Source: Anaerolineaceae bacterium
Lineage (GTDB): Bacteria > Chloroflexota > Anaerolineae > Anaerolineales > Anaerolineaceae
Direction of reading: 5' to 3'
Assembly (NCBI GenBank): GCA_021107195.1
Contig: JAIOTF010000128.1
Coordinates: 1-13,442 of the forward strand
DNA: 13,442 nucleotides
In this document: piece by piece, positions 5,979 to 13,256 of the stretch
How the letters are laid out: every line of letters begins with the position of its first letter
How positions within the stretch are numbered: position 1 is the first letter of the stretch
Made by a program: the position numbers and the translations under genes
The notes under the pieces: generated by a model
Told to the model about the DNA's origin: nothing
Databases searched by the model: none
Seen by the model: the letters and a program-made list of their open reading frames with translations, nothing else

Positions 5979-7127
5979 ATGCAAAACGATAAGAAAGAGA
6001 TAAACTTCCGCTGGCCGGTTATCGGTCGTATTTTACTCAAGGCACTGGTCTTATTTGCGATCGCCAATCTCCTGTTGGCGGCTGTTTCGCCGCTGCCTGC
6101 TCTGGAGAGCATCTCGGCGTATAATCACCTTTTCCCAGGCCGGAAAAGGTTCCCGTTTGGTGAAGACCCTGCTGCGGCCTACAATTTCAGCTTGTACAGT
6201 TTCGAGGCTATGTTTGCTTCGCACCGTGTGGCTGCAGGGCCTAAACCAACAGATGAATTCCGGGTGCTGATCGTGGGCGATTCATCGACCTGGGGGACGT
6301 TGCTGCGCCCCGAGGAAAGCCTGACCGGGCAGCTTGATACCGCAGACCTGCACATGCCGGATGGCCGCAGGCTGGCTTTCTACAATTTGGGATATCCAAC
6401 CTTATCCTTGTTCAAGGATTTGATGGTCCTGGAAAGGGCAATGGCTTATCAGCCGGACGTGATTGTGTGGCTGGTAACCCTGGATTCCTTCCCGGTCGAA
6501 AAGCAGCTTGTTTCGCCGATCGTTGCTAATAATGCCGCTGAAGCACAGGCATTGATCGACAGTTACCAATTGCAGTTTGATGGCAATCAGGACGCTTTGG
6601 TGATACCCGGCTTTTGGCAACGTACCTTGATCGGCCAGCGGCGGGCATTGGCAGACCTGGCTCGTTTGCAGTTGTATGGTGTGATGTGGGCTGCCACTGG
6701 TATTGATCAGGTTTATCCATCTGATTATCCGTCTGCCCAGCGAGACTTGGAAGCGGACGCGTCTTTTTATAACTACCAGCCGCCCACCCTGGCGCCAGCT
6801 TCACTGGCGATGGATGTTTTGACGGCCGGGATGCAGGCTGTCGGAGATGTGCCGGTGCTGCTGGTGAATGAGCCGATCCTGGTCAGCAGCGGTGAAAACA
6901 GCGACGTGCGATATAATTTCTATTATCCCCGCTGGGCGTATGATCAATACCGCCAACTGCTGGCAGAGCAAGCAGGGGACGCTGGCTGGCAGTATCTGGA
7001 TGCTTGGGATTTGGTGCCGGAGGATGAATTCACAAATAGTGCCATTCATCGCACGCCCGCTGGCGAAGCGCTGCTCAAGCAAGCTGTTATTGAAGAACTG
7101 ACCTCTTTGATGGACATAGAGGAATAG
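5979..7127 (+). CDS. Membrane-anchored SGNH-like acyl transferase (DltD/AlgJ-type partner)
   Basis: A 382-residue protein with one N-terminal transmembrane helix (about 17-37) and a large outer domain. The SGNH nucleophile block is VLIVGDSSTWG with Ser102. The C-terminal catalytic block is NSAIHRTPAGEALL with His357; the Asp normally three residues before the His is replaced (Ser354, Asn353), and the block III Asn motif is not recognisable (VWLVTLDSF instead). Such loosened SGNH motifs are common in the DltD, AlgJ/AlgX and PatB-like partners of MBOAT proteins, which take the acyl group and place it on a polymer. Its position directly after the MBOAT gene supports that role: acceptor of the acyl group from Tyr39 of the microprotein and final transferase. 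The ATG at 5979 has only a weak purine stretch upstream, so translation may depend on coupling with the MBOAT gene. Confidence 0.75.
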   Translation: MQNDKKEINFRWPVIGRILLKALVLFAIANLLLAAVSPLPALESISAYNHLFPGRKRFPFGEDPAAAYNFSLYSFEAMFASHRVAAGPKPTDEFRVLIVGDSSTWGTLLRPEESLTGQLDTADLHMPDGRRLAFYNLGYPTLSLFKDLMVLERAMAYQPDVIVWLVTLDSFPVEKQLVSPIVANNAAEAQALIDSYQLQFDGNQDALVIPGFWQRTLIGQRRALADLARLQLYGVMWAATGIDQVYPSDYPSAQRDLEADASFYNYQPPTLAPASLAMDVLTAGMQAVGDVPVLLVNEPILVSSGENSDVRYNFYYPRWAYDQYRQLLAEQAGDAGWQYLDAWDLVPEDEFTNSAIHRTPAGEALLKQAVIEELTSLMDIEE

Positions 7128-7209
7128 AGATTAAGTTTTCATCGGATTCATGCAATGTGAATTACGGGAATTTTACTGGTAGGCTGGATTAAGGAAACGA
7201 ATTTTAAGG

Positions 7210-8217
7210 ATGATTGAAGATAATGTTGCAATGATGATATTAAAAAAGAAAATGTTGATCCTGGCTGGATTGTGGTCTTTGCTCGTATTAACGGGTTGTA
7301 CTGCTGCGGAAGTCATGGCTGTGCCGGAATCATCCCTTCCTGCTACAGAGACATTACCCACAGAATCAGCAGAGCCGGTAGTAACGCAGGAATTGCTGCT
7401 TACGCCCACTGACCTCGTAATGATGGAAGAGGAAGAATCAACACCCTCATCCCCAGAGAGTACTCCGACCAGTCCGCCGCAGTCGTGGCAAGATTGCCCA
7501 ATTGTGCCCGAGACAATCAGTGATACCACCATCGAAATCTATCAGCGCGGCCTGGCCCTGGGCAACCACCCGAATGCTTTCTCCAAGATCGGTGATTGTG
7601 AAACGCATACCACCTGGTTCCTGTACGATTTTGATCAAGGTTCAAAAGCATATAATCTTGGCCCTTATGCCGAACTTCAGTCTGTTGTTGACCATTTTGA
7701 AGGTTCCTACGAGCGGTTAAGTCTGGCGACTAAGCAGGGCTTTACTGCTGCCTCATTGATGACTCCATTATGGGCGAACCGTGAGAAATGCGAAAACAAT
7801 GAATCGCCCCTGGCATGTGAATTACGTACTCATCAACCGTCCTTTGCAATCGTTGCTTTGGGTACCAATGATGCCAGCAATCCTGAACGCTTCGAAGAAA
7901 ATTACCGAAAAGTGATCGAGACCTGCATTGAACGGGGGGTTGTGCCAATTCTGGCAACCAAGGCAGATGACCTGGAGGGCGATGGGGTGATCAATGCCAC
8001 TATCGTCCAGGTGTCGCAGGAATACGATGTGCCCTTATGGAATTTTTGGGCAGCCATTCAGGACTTGCCGCGGCAGGGTTTGCAAAAAGACGGTGCTCAT
8101 TTGACCTGGTACCCTAACGATTTTTCGGATCCGAGCGGACTGGAAGAAGCTTCCTGGCCCAGGCGTAATCTGACCGCCTTGCAAGTACTGGAAAAGGTGT
8201 GGCAGGGGGTGGAATAA
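7210..8217 (+). CDS. SGNH/GDSL-fold lipoprotein with GDC in place of GDS
   Basis: A lipoprotein of up to 335 residues. Lipobox LVLTGC follows a KKK-initiated hydrophobic segment; a long Thr/Ser/Pro/Glu linker (about 38-98) then leads to the catalytic domain. SGNH blocks are present: SKIGDC with Cys130 where the nucleophilic serine is expected, ALGTND (217-222 region, Asn220) as block III, and KDGAH with Asp294 and His297 as the D-x-x-H block. The TGT codon is one base from a serine codon (TCT or AGT). Cys could still act as nucleophile or could mark a family with altered activity. The start is ambiguous: ATG 7210 opens the longest frame, but ATG 7231 or 7234 gives a more usual signal peptide. 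It follows the SGNH partner gene by 82 nt and may trim or edit acyl groups or glycans at the surface. No separate promoter is evident. Confidence 0.75.
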   Translation: MIEDNVAMMILKKKMLILAGLWSLLVLTGCTAAEVMAVPESSLPATETLPTESAEPVVTQELLLTPTDLVMMEEEESTPSSPESTPTSPPQSWQDCPIVPETISDTTIEIYQRGLALGNHPNAFSKIGDCETHTTWFLYDFDQGSKAYNLGPYAELQSVVDHFEGSYERLSLATKQGFTAASLMTPLWANREKCENNESPLACELRTHQPSFAIVALGTNDASNPERFEENYRKVIETCIERGVVPILATKADDLEGDGVINATIVQVSQEYDVPLWNFWAAIQDLPRQGLQKDGAHLTWYPNDFSDPSGLEEASWPRRNLTALQVLEKVWQGVE

Positions 8218-8312
8218 CCTGGATTGGATTAAAAAAACATTCTGGCTTGAATGACCATGGAAGATTGGGGAATTTCTGCCACATTGTAGCCTGGTTTGAG
8301 ACCGATTAAAGA

Positions 8313-8318
8313 TATAAT
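8313..8318 (+). promoter_or_regulatory. Candidate -10 box upstream of the FHA gene
   Basis: TATAAT lies about 100 nt before the FHA start in the 199-nt gap after the SGNH lipoprotein. No good -35 box is found at 16-18 bp. The rest of the gap is A/T-rich, with no terminator and no other recognisable element. Confidence 0.35.
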
Positions 8319-8416
8319 AAGAAGTGAAGTTAAAAAATCTATTGGTCCAGAGAATGGCAGCTTACATTGAATACAACAAAACACATTTTAATGAATTCTG
8401 AGAGGGGAAAAAGATC

Positions 8417-8944
8417 ATGAAAGTTTTTCATTTGGTTATTTATTCGGGGGCTGCAGTTCCCCGGGTGTTTGTTTTGCATAAAGAGCGGGTTCTCATCGGC
8501 CGGGATCCTGGTTGTGATTTGATTTTGGACTCGATGAATATTTCCCGGCGCCATGCCTTGTTGCGTTATTCAGAGTCAGCGGTGACCATTGAGGATATGG
8601 ATTCTACCAATGGCATTCAGGTGAATGGTGAAATTCTTTCGTCCGTGCGGACGCTGCAACCGCGCGACGAGATTTTGTTGGGAAAAGGTATTCGCCTTGT
8701 CTTTTTGGTTATTGATTCAGTGCGTTCTGGCAGGAATGACAAAACAGACAGCGGTCTTCGACCGGCATATCCGCTGCCTTTGCCACAAACAATGATGTTG
8801 GACAGGAAAGAGTTTAAAGAGTATATAGCACAACATGACCTGCCAGAGAAGGAAAGCTCTTCGAGGAAAGGTACAATCTCCCCGCCAACTATCCCCCAAA
8901 CATCTGTAGTCCGGGATGATAAAATTGATGAGGATGAACAGTAA
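8417..8944 (+). CDS. FHA-domain protein
   Basis: A 175-residue protein with a forkhead-associated domain in its first 100 residues: VLIGRDPGCDLIL (Gly28, Arg29), NISRRHALL (Ser43, Arg44, His46), and DSTNGIQVNG (Asn65, Gly66), all the phosphothreonine-binding signature residues. The last 75 residues are polar, rich in Pro/Ser/Thr and acidic at the end, and probably disordered. FHA domains bind phosphothreonine peptides made by Ser/Thr kinases; no kinase or phosphatase gene lies nearby, so the partner is unknown. There is no signal peptide or membrane helix, so it is cytosolic. GAGAGGGG (8400-8407) is the ribosome site. The gene appears to be a single-gene transcript. Confidence 0.87.
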   Translation: MKVFHLVIYSGAAVPRVFVLHKERVLIGRDPGCDLILDSMNISRRHALLRYSESAVTIEDMDSTNGIQVNGEILSSVRTLQPRDEILLGKGIRLVFLVIDSVRSGRNDKTDSGLRPAYPLPLPQTMMLDRKEFKEYIAQHDLPEKESSSRKGTISPPTIPQTSVVRDDKIDEDEQ

Positions 8945-8963
8945 AGGATAGTTTACCTTGACA

Positions 8964-8980
8964 CGTTGTTCCTGACAACG
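8964..8980 (+). other. Small hairpin in the FHA-oxidoreductase intergenic region
   Basis: CGTTGT-tcctg-ACAACG forms a 6-bp hairpin 20 nt after the FHA stop. There is no T-run, so it is at best a weak terminator. In the rest of the 235-nt gap (8945-9179) I see no clear promoter, RNA gene or ORF, only A/T-rich sequence ending in a strong ribosome site. Confidence 0.3.
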
Positions 8981-9179
8981 GAATTCTTCATCCAAATCAT
9001 TTTGCAAGACGTATTGACCTTGATGTTTCAGATAATGGGATTACTTCTTTAATCTGTTAAAATATTAAATAGCAAATAAGGATGCCGTAATATTGGAAAA
9101 TTTGTATAACGGTTGCTTTTTGCCGTCTGTTTGACCCTGTGTTTATTAATCAAACCATTTACCTAAGGAGGCGGCGCTG

Positions 9180-10316
9180 ATGAAGAGACGACATCAGGCG
9201 ATTGGATTTCCGCGCATGATCCAGGAAGCGGGGGAGAAGCGCGTTTTTTTACCCGAATTTATTGAAAAATTGACCGAACTTGGATATGAAGTTTGTGTTG
9301 AGGAAGGCTATGGGTCACGCCTGGGATTCTCGAAAGACATTTATGTTCAGGGGAATCCTCTGGTGCATATATGCAGTCACGAAGAATGTTATGCGCAGGA
9401 AATGGTTCTGGTCTTGCGCTCGCCTAAGAAGAAAGAATTTGACTTGATCCAACCCGGGGCATGTTTGATCTCTATGCTTCATTATCCTACGCGCCCATTC
9501 CGGCTGAAGTTGTTGCATAAACGCGGTATTCGTGCCATTTCTTTAGATGGGATCGTGGATGACAAAAATGTTCGTCTGGTCGAGAATATGAAAGCAGTGG
9601 CCTGGAATGGCCTGGAAGCAGCTTATGATGTGCTTGAAAAACGTTTTGGCAGCCTCCGCCATCCCGAGGGCCGCCTCTGGAAGGTTTTGGTAATAGGCAG
9701 CGGGATGGTTGGCAAGCATGCTGTTGATGCTTCTATTAAACTGGGCAATACGGAGCGTTATTATGCGAACCTCGCGGCCGGGACAGGTCAGGCGATGGCC
9801 AGGATTGTAGGGCGCAGTATTTCCAACAATCCCAAGATAATGCAGGACCTCCTCAGGAAAACGGATATTCTGGTGGATGCTACGTACCGCCGCAAATCTT
9901 CAAAACCAGTCGTGCCAAACAACTGGATTGCCTGGCTGCCCGAGCACGCCGTTCTGGTTGATCTGGCGGTTGATCCATACACGCTGGATGCAGACTCGCC
10001 GGTTGTTCGCGGTATTGAAGGTATCCCCCAGGGTAATCTGGATCAGTATGTTTTTTATCCGGATGACCCCCATTGGATGGATACCATCCCCGATGTGATT
10101 CCAACGAAAGAACGACGTACTGCTGTAACCTGCTATTCCTGGCCGGGCATTCATCCTGAAGCCTGCATGCGGCATTATGCCCGGCAGCTTCTGCCGCTGA
10201 TGGAAGTGCTGGCGGAAATTGATTATGATGATCTTTCCCTGCAGGGGAGCTATTTTCAGCGGGCATTATATCGGGCAACGCTGCATGGTTACCTGGCGGC
10301 AATCTCTGCCAGATGA
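9180..10316 (+). CDS. Alanine dehydrogenase/PNT-like NAD(P)-dependent oxidoreductase, divergent
   Basis: A 378-residue protein laid out like alanine dehydrogenase. The N-terminal substrate domain reads KRVFLPEFIEKLTELGYEV, then VEEGYGSRLGFSKDIY, and SMLHYPTRPF with His101 at the position of the substrate-binding His of AlaDH. The Rossmann motif is VLVIGSGMVGKHAV (Gly173, Gly175, Gly178), and VDLAVDPYT carries Asp265 where AlaDH has its catalytic Asp. The VKVKEP segment that holds the substrate lysine in AlaDH reads VLVLRSP, so that lysine appears missing. The protein is therefore probably an amino- or opine-type dehydrogenase of the same superfamily with another substrate, not a proven L-alanine dehydrogenase. 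TAAGGAGG (9164-9171) sits 8 nt before the start, the best ribosome site in the window. A strong terminator follows, so the gene is monocistronic. Confidence 0.68.
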   Translation: MKRRHQAIGFPRMIQEAGEKRVFLPEFIEKLTELGYEVCVEEGYGSRLGFSKDIYVQGNPLVHICSHEECYAQEMVLVLRSPKKKEFDLIQPGACLISMLHYPTRPFRLKLLHKRGIRAISLDGIVDDKNVRLVENMKAVAWNGLEAAYDVLEKRFGSLRHPEGRLWKVLVIGSGMVGKHAVDASIKLGNTERYYANLAAGTGQAMARIVGRSISNNPKIMQDLLRKTDILVDATYRRKSSKPVVPNNWIAWLPEHAVLVDLAVDPYTLDADSPVVRGIEGIPQGNLDQYVFYPDDPHWMDTIPDVIPTKERRTAVTCYSWPGIHPEACMRHYARQLLPLMEVLAEIDYDDLSLQGSYFQRALYRATLHGYLAAISAR

Positions 10317-10323
10317 TTGATGC

Positions 10324-10360
10324 AAGGGGGGGCCATCATGGCCCCCCCTTGTGGTTTTTT
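10324..10360 (+). terminator. Strong intrinsic terminator
   Basis: Perfect 11-bp inverted repeat AAGGGGGGGCC / GGCCCCCCCTT with loop ATCAT, then GTGG and six T. It ends the oxidoreductase transcript, 8 nt after its stop codon. Confidence 0.93.
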
Positions 10361-10361
10361 G

Positions 10362-10367
10362 TATAAT
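10362..10367 (+). promoter_or_regulatory. Candidate -10 box of the alpha/beta-hydrolase gene
   Basis: TATAAT begins 2 nt after the T-run of the preceding terminator, giving a leader of about 65 nt before the lipoprotein start. No good -35 box is visible, because the expected place lies inside the terminator stem. Confidence 0.45.
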
Positions 10368-10438
10368 AGATTCATCATGCCAGAAGATTGGTTAGTTTTT
10401 CTCTTGTCCTGTGTACCCACTTGTCTATGGAGGAAGAG

Positions 10439-11386
10439 ATGAAATCCCTGCGTTCCATATCACTCATGTTTTTGTTTGCGGCTTTGTTGGTTTCTGCCTG
10501 TGAACCTGTGACGATATCAGAGCCCGCTGCGCCAGTGGCGGCGACACAGCCTGAAGCCCCGCAAGAGACCCCCACAGAAATTTCACCTGCTCCCACTGCG
10601 ACACCGACTAAGAAGCCGACACCGACAGAGGTGGTCATTCCCGCAGACCCGCAAATGATTGATTTTCAATCCGCCGATGGTACGGCATTAAAGGGTGTCT
10701 ATTATCCCCCGGCTACCGGGCCGGCACCGGTGGTGGTATTGATGCACCAGTACCCCCTTGACCATGAAACCCAGTGGTTTGCGATCGCTCCCTGGTTGCA
10801 AGATCGCGGTTTGACAGAAAGCGTGCCTGTTGGCTCTGAACCCTGGGGCGACCCCTCGTGGTTCCCTGCTGTGCCGGAAGAGCTTAATGTAGGCGTTTTC
10901 ATCTTTACGTTTCGGGGCTGCCAGGGCGGTTGTCAAAATGCCGATCTTCCGGGCGGGGACCGCAGCCTGTGGGCGGAGGATGCACGCGCCGCTTTGCTGC
11001 ACGCTGCAAGTTTACCCGGCGCTGATCCTGAACGGATCGTTGCTGTTGGCACCAGCATTGGGGCTGATGGCGCGGTGGATGGCTGCTTGCTTGCAGAAGA
11101 AGACGATCTTCATTGTGTTGGCGCAGTGTCCTGGTCACCAGGCGGCTTTCTTGACATGTCGTATGATTCATCGGTCGGCCAACTGACGGAATTGGGTGTA
11201 CCAGTGCGTTGCGTTGCCGGCGAGGCGGATGGTGCATCTGCTGCTACTTGCCGTTCCTTTACCGGGGAGGGCTACCAGATAGATATTGATCCCAGCAGCA
11301 ATCACGGGATCGCTCTGGTCAATCCTGATATTGAGGTCAAAGTCTTGGATCTCTTGCTGGCATTTCTACAGAAGACAGTGGCTTAA
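10439..11386 (+). CDS. Secreted alpha/beta-hydrolase lipoprotein
   Basis: A 315-residue protein. The signal peptide MKSLRSISLMFLFAALLVSAC ends in lipobox VSAC, followed by a Pro/Thr/Ala linker of about 45 residues (TPTEISPAPTATPT style) typical of surface lipoproteins. The hydrolase domain shows ALKGVYYPP, PVVVLMHQY, the nucleophile elbow VGTSIGADG with Ser206, AGEADG with Asp264 and SSNHG with His289, giving a plausible Ser-Asp-His triad. It resembles dienelactone-hydrolase-like esterases; the substrate is unknown. The active site is extracellular. ATG at 10439 is chosen over earlier in-frame starts (TTG 10388, ATG 10427) because GGAGG at 10429-10433 is well placed and the lipoprotein signal then starts correctly. 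It is a single gene between a terminator and the ROK pseudogene. Confidence 0.83.
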   Translation: MKSLRSISLMFLFAALLVSACEPVTISEPAAPVAATQPEAPQETPTEISPAPTATPTKKPTPTEVVIPADPQMIDFQSADGTALKGVYYPPATGPAPVVVLMHQYPLDHETQWFAIAPWLQDRGLTESVPVGSEPWGDPSWFPAVPEELNVGVFIFTFRGCQGGCQNADLPGGDRSLWAEDARAALLHAASLPGADPERIVAVGTSIGADGAVDGCLLAEEDDLHCVGAVSWSPGGFLDMSYDSSVGQLTELGVPVRCVAGEADGASAATCRSFTGEGYQIDIDPSSNHGIALVNPDIEVKVLDLLLAFLQKTVA

Positions 11387-11469
11387 TAAGAACGAGATTG
11401 TGCAAAATATCGATCATGTTTTGAAATTACTCCACATTGAGAAAGGGCATGTGCGAGTTGCAAAAATTG

Positions 11470-11490
11470 TTACAATATAATTGGTTGTAA
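11470..11490 (+). promoter_or_regulatory. Promoter -10 region with overlapping palindrome before the ROK gene
   Basis: TATAAT at 11476-11481 lies inside an inverted repeat TTACAA (11470-11475) / TTGTAA (11485-11490) with a 9-nt centre. TTGCAA at 11458-11463 is too close to be a standard -35 box. A palindrome covering a -10 box would suit a repressor operator, but no regulator is encoded nearby. Confidence 0.35.
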
Positions 11491-11506
11491 TTCAGAAAGG
11501 ACGCAG

Positions 11507-12481
11507 ATGAACATGTATGTGGGTTGTGATCTTGGGGGAACAAATATCAAAGTAGGTGTTGTTGATGTTGAAACCGGCAGAATTGTCGAAGTGCAGTCTG
11601 CGCCAACACTTGCACGGGAAGGACATGATGCGGTCATGGCCCGCATGGCGGATTTGATCGATAAGGTCATTGCGGATAGTGGCATTCCCAAAGCTGAGAT
11701 TGAAGGTGTGGGGATTGGTGCGCCGGGCGTTTTGGATCTGGATAAGGGCCTGGTATTGTTCCTGCCGAATCTACCGGGCACATGGCCGAATGTTCCTCTG
11801 GTGGATACGATTGCCGGGAGAGTTGGTTTGCCTGTTTACATTTTGAACGATGTGCGCGCGATCACCTTTGGTGAATGGAAGTTTGGCGCCGGCCGCGGTG
11901 TGGATACGATGGCCTGTTTCGCAATTGGCACTGGCATCGGCGGGGGATTGGTGATCAACGGCAAGCTGCACTTGGGCATCAACGGCACCGCCGGGGAACT
12001 GGGTCACCAGACGATCAATTTCAATGGCCCGAAATGCGGGTGCGGCAATTATGGCTGTGTGGTGGCGTATGCTTCCGGCCCGGCGATCGCCGCCGCAGCA
12101 GCGTAAGTTGTCATGCGGGGCGGCACCACTGCTATAGCCGAGATGGTGAATTATGACCTGAACAAGATCACCCCGCGGGTGGTGTATGAAGCCGCAATTG
12201 CCGGGGATCAGGTGGCAAACGATATTTATCAGCAGGCTGGCGAAGCAATTGGCTTTGGTGTGGCCAACGTGCTGGTAGTGGTCAGTGCACGCAAAGTGGT
12301 TATCGGCGGCGGCGTGGCTGCGGCTGGTGATTAGCTGCTGGAGCCGTTCCGGCGCACGATCCAGTAACATGTCTTTGTCATGCCCAAAGAGTTGGTCGAA
12401 GTTGTACCTGCCGAGTTGGGCACAGATGCCGGGATTGTCGGTACAGCCCTGTGGGCCAGTGTTCGCGGTTATCAGGATTAA
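11507..12481 (+). pseudogene. ROK family sugar kinase (glucokinase-like), broken by three in-frame stops
   Basis: One continuous frame of 324 codons has full-length ROK kinase content: DLGGTN phosphate-binding loop (8-13), GVGIGAPGVLD, LPNLPG, NDVRA with the catalytic Asp, GTGIGGGLVING, GELGHQ, zinc motif CGCGNYGC (177-184), and C-terminal VVIGGGVAAAGD, HVFVMPKELVEVVP, LGTDAGIVGTALWA. It is interrupted by TAA at codon 200 (12104), TAG at codon 276 (12332) and TAA at codon 287 (12365), all in the same frame with no insertion or deletion. Each could arise by one base change; for instance GD-stop-LLEP was probably GDLLLEP (TTG to TAG). The zinc motif also has Val186 where C-x-C-G-x-x-G-C-x-E expects Glu (GAG to GTG). 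The first 199 codons would make a protein lacking the C-terminal domain. AGAAAGGA is the ribosome site. Sequencing error is possible but less likely with four independent changes. Confidence 0.85.
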
Positions 12482-12507
12482 CCGAATTAAATCTTTACGA
12501 TAGTGTT

Positions 12508-12550
12508 TCGCCCGCAAGCTGATCGGCCTGCGGGCGAGTTTGTTTGCTTT
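12508..12550 (+). terminator. Intrinsic terminator after the ROK pseudogene
   Basis: 9-bp inverted repeat TCGCCCGCA / TGCGGGCGA with a 12-nt loop, then GTTTGTTTGCTTT. It is still intact, 27 nt after the natural end of the ROK frame. Confidence 0.75.
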
Positions 12551-12565
12551 GGAGTGGGAAACTGT

Positions 12566-13249
12566 TTAAAAAGGAAGCAGCAGACCAAGTGAAAAACTGA
12601 CAACATTGAGCACAAGACTGAACAAGGCGGCCTCTTTGAACGAGATATCTTTTCTTTGGGGCAGGTAAAGGATCAGGGCTTCTACACCCCAGATGATAAC
12701 TTCAAGGACGATTGTCAATTCCAGTACATTCTGGTCATGAAAGGCATTCAGAGATGCCCATAAGCCGTACTGCGTGATAACATTTGCCAGAGCTGTCAGG
12801 GCCATCGTTATGAGCAGCGGGCGCTTTCGTTTGAATGCGTAGACAACAGCCAGCAGTAATTCGATCACGATGGTCACAGGTAAGGCCAGGTTGATCAACC
12901 CGCCTGATGCAGTCAGCCCCAGGCTGATGCCCAAAGCGGCGATCAGCCAGCCGCGGGCTTGGCCGATTTTCAGGATTAAGATGATCAGGGCGAGGAAGGC
13001 CGCAGTCAAAAGAAGAATATTTAGCACGATTAGCCCCAGAAAATAAATACTGGGGTTGGGATATCCCCGTCCTTCCTCTACGAGCAAATCATTTTTACCA
13101 ATCGTTACCTTATAATTTGCTTTAAATGCTTTCTTGGTGAAAATATTACTTTCTCTGGTTACGCCGTCAGAAAATGTGAGGCGCAGTTGGTGGTATTCGC
13201 TGAAGCTGTACGCCGTGGCGTGACAGGTGGTGCCGTAGCAGCTGACCAC
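12566..13249 (-). CDS. Multi-pass membrane protein of unknown function, 5' end probably lost
   Basis: The readable part has 227 residues. The first 65 form a soluble, probably extracytoplasmic segment (SCYGTTCHATAY with two cysteines, then QLRLTFSDGVTRES). After that come about five or six hydrophobic helices (YFLGLIVLNILLLTAAFLAL, WLIAALGISLGLTA, INLALPVTIVIELLLAVVYAF and others) separated by short basic loops (KRKRP, PQRKD). I do not recognise the family. The N-terminal part would need a signal peptide or helix to be exported, but only a GTG at 13247-13249 without a ribosome site is available, and a stop codon occurs four codons upstream (13259-13261), inside a repeat-like segment. The gene is therefore probably truncated at its 5' end and may be a pseudogene. 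Confidence 0.6.
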   Translation of the reverse strand: MVSCYGTTCHATAYSFSEYHQLRLTFSDGVTRESNIFTKKAFKANYKVTIGKNDLLVEEGRGYPNPSIYFLGLIVLNILLLTAAFLALIILILKIGQARGWLIAALGISLGLTASGGLINLALPVTIVIELLLAVVYAFKRKRPLLITMALTALANVITQYGLWASLNAFHDQNVLELTIVLEVIIWGVEALILYLPQRKDISFKEAALFSLVLNVVSFSLGLLLPF

Positions 13250-13256
13250 TCCCCAC

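Noticed and set aside
12104..12367. Stop-codon reassignment or programmed readthrough in the ROK gene
   Set aside because: Both TAA and TAG would have to be sense here, while neighbouring intact genes end with TAA, TAG and TGA at their expected ends. The lost zinc-motif Glu fits decay better.
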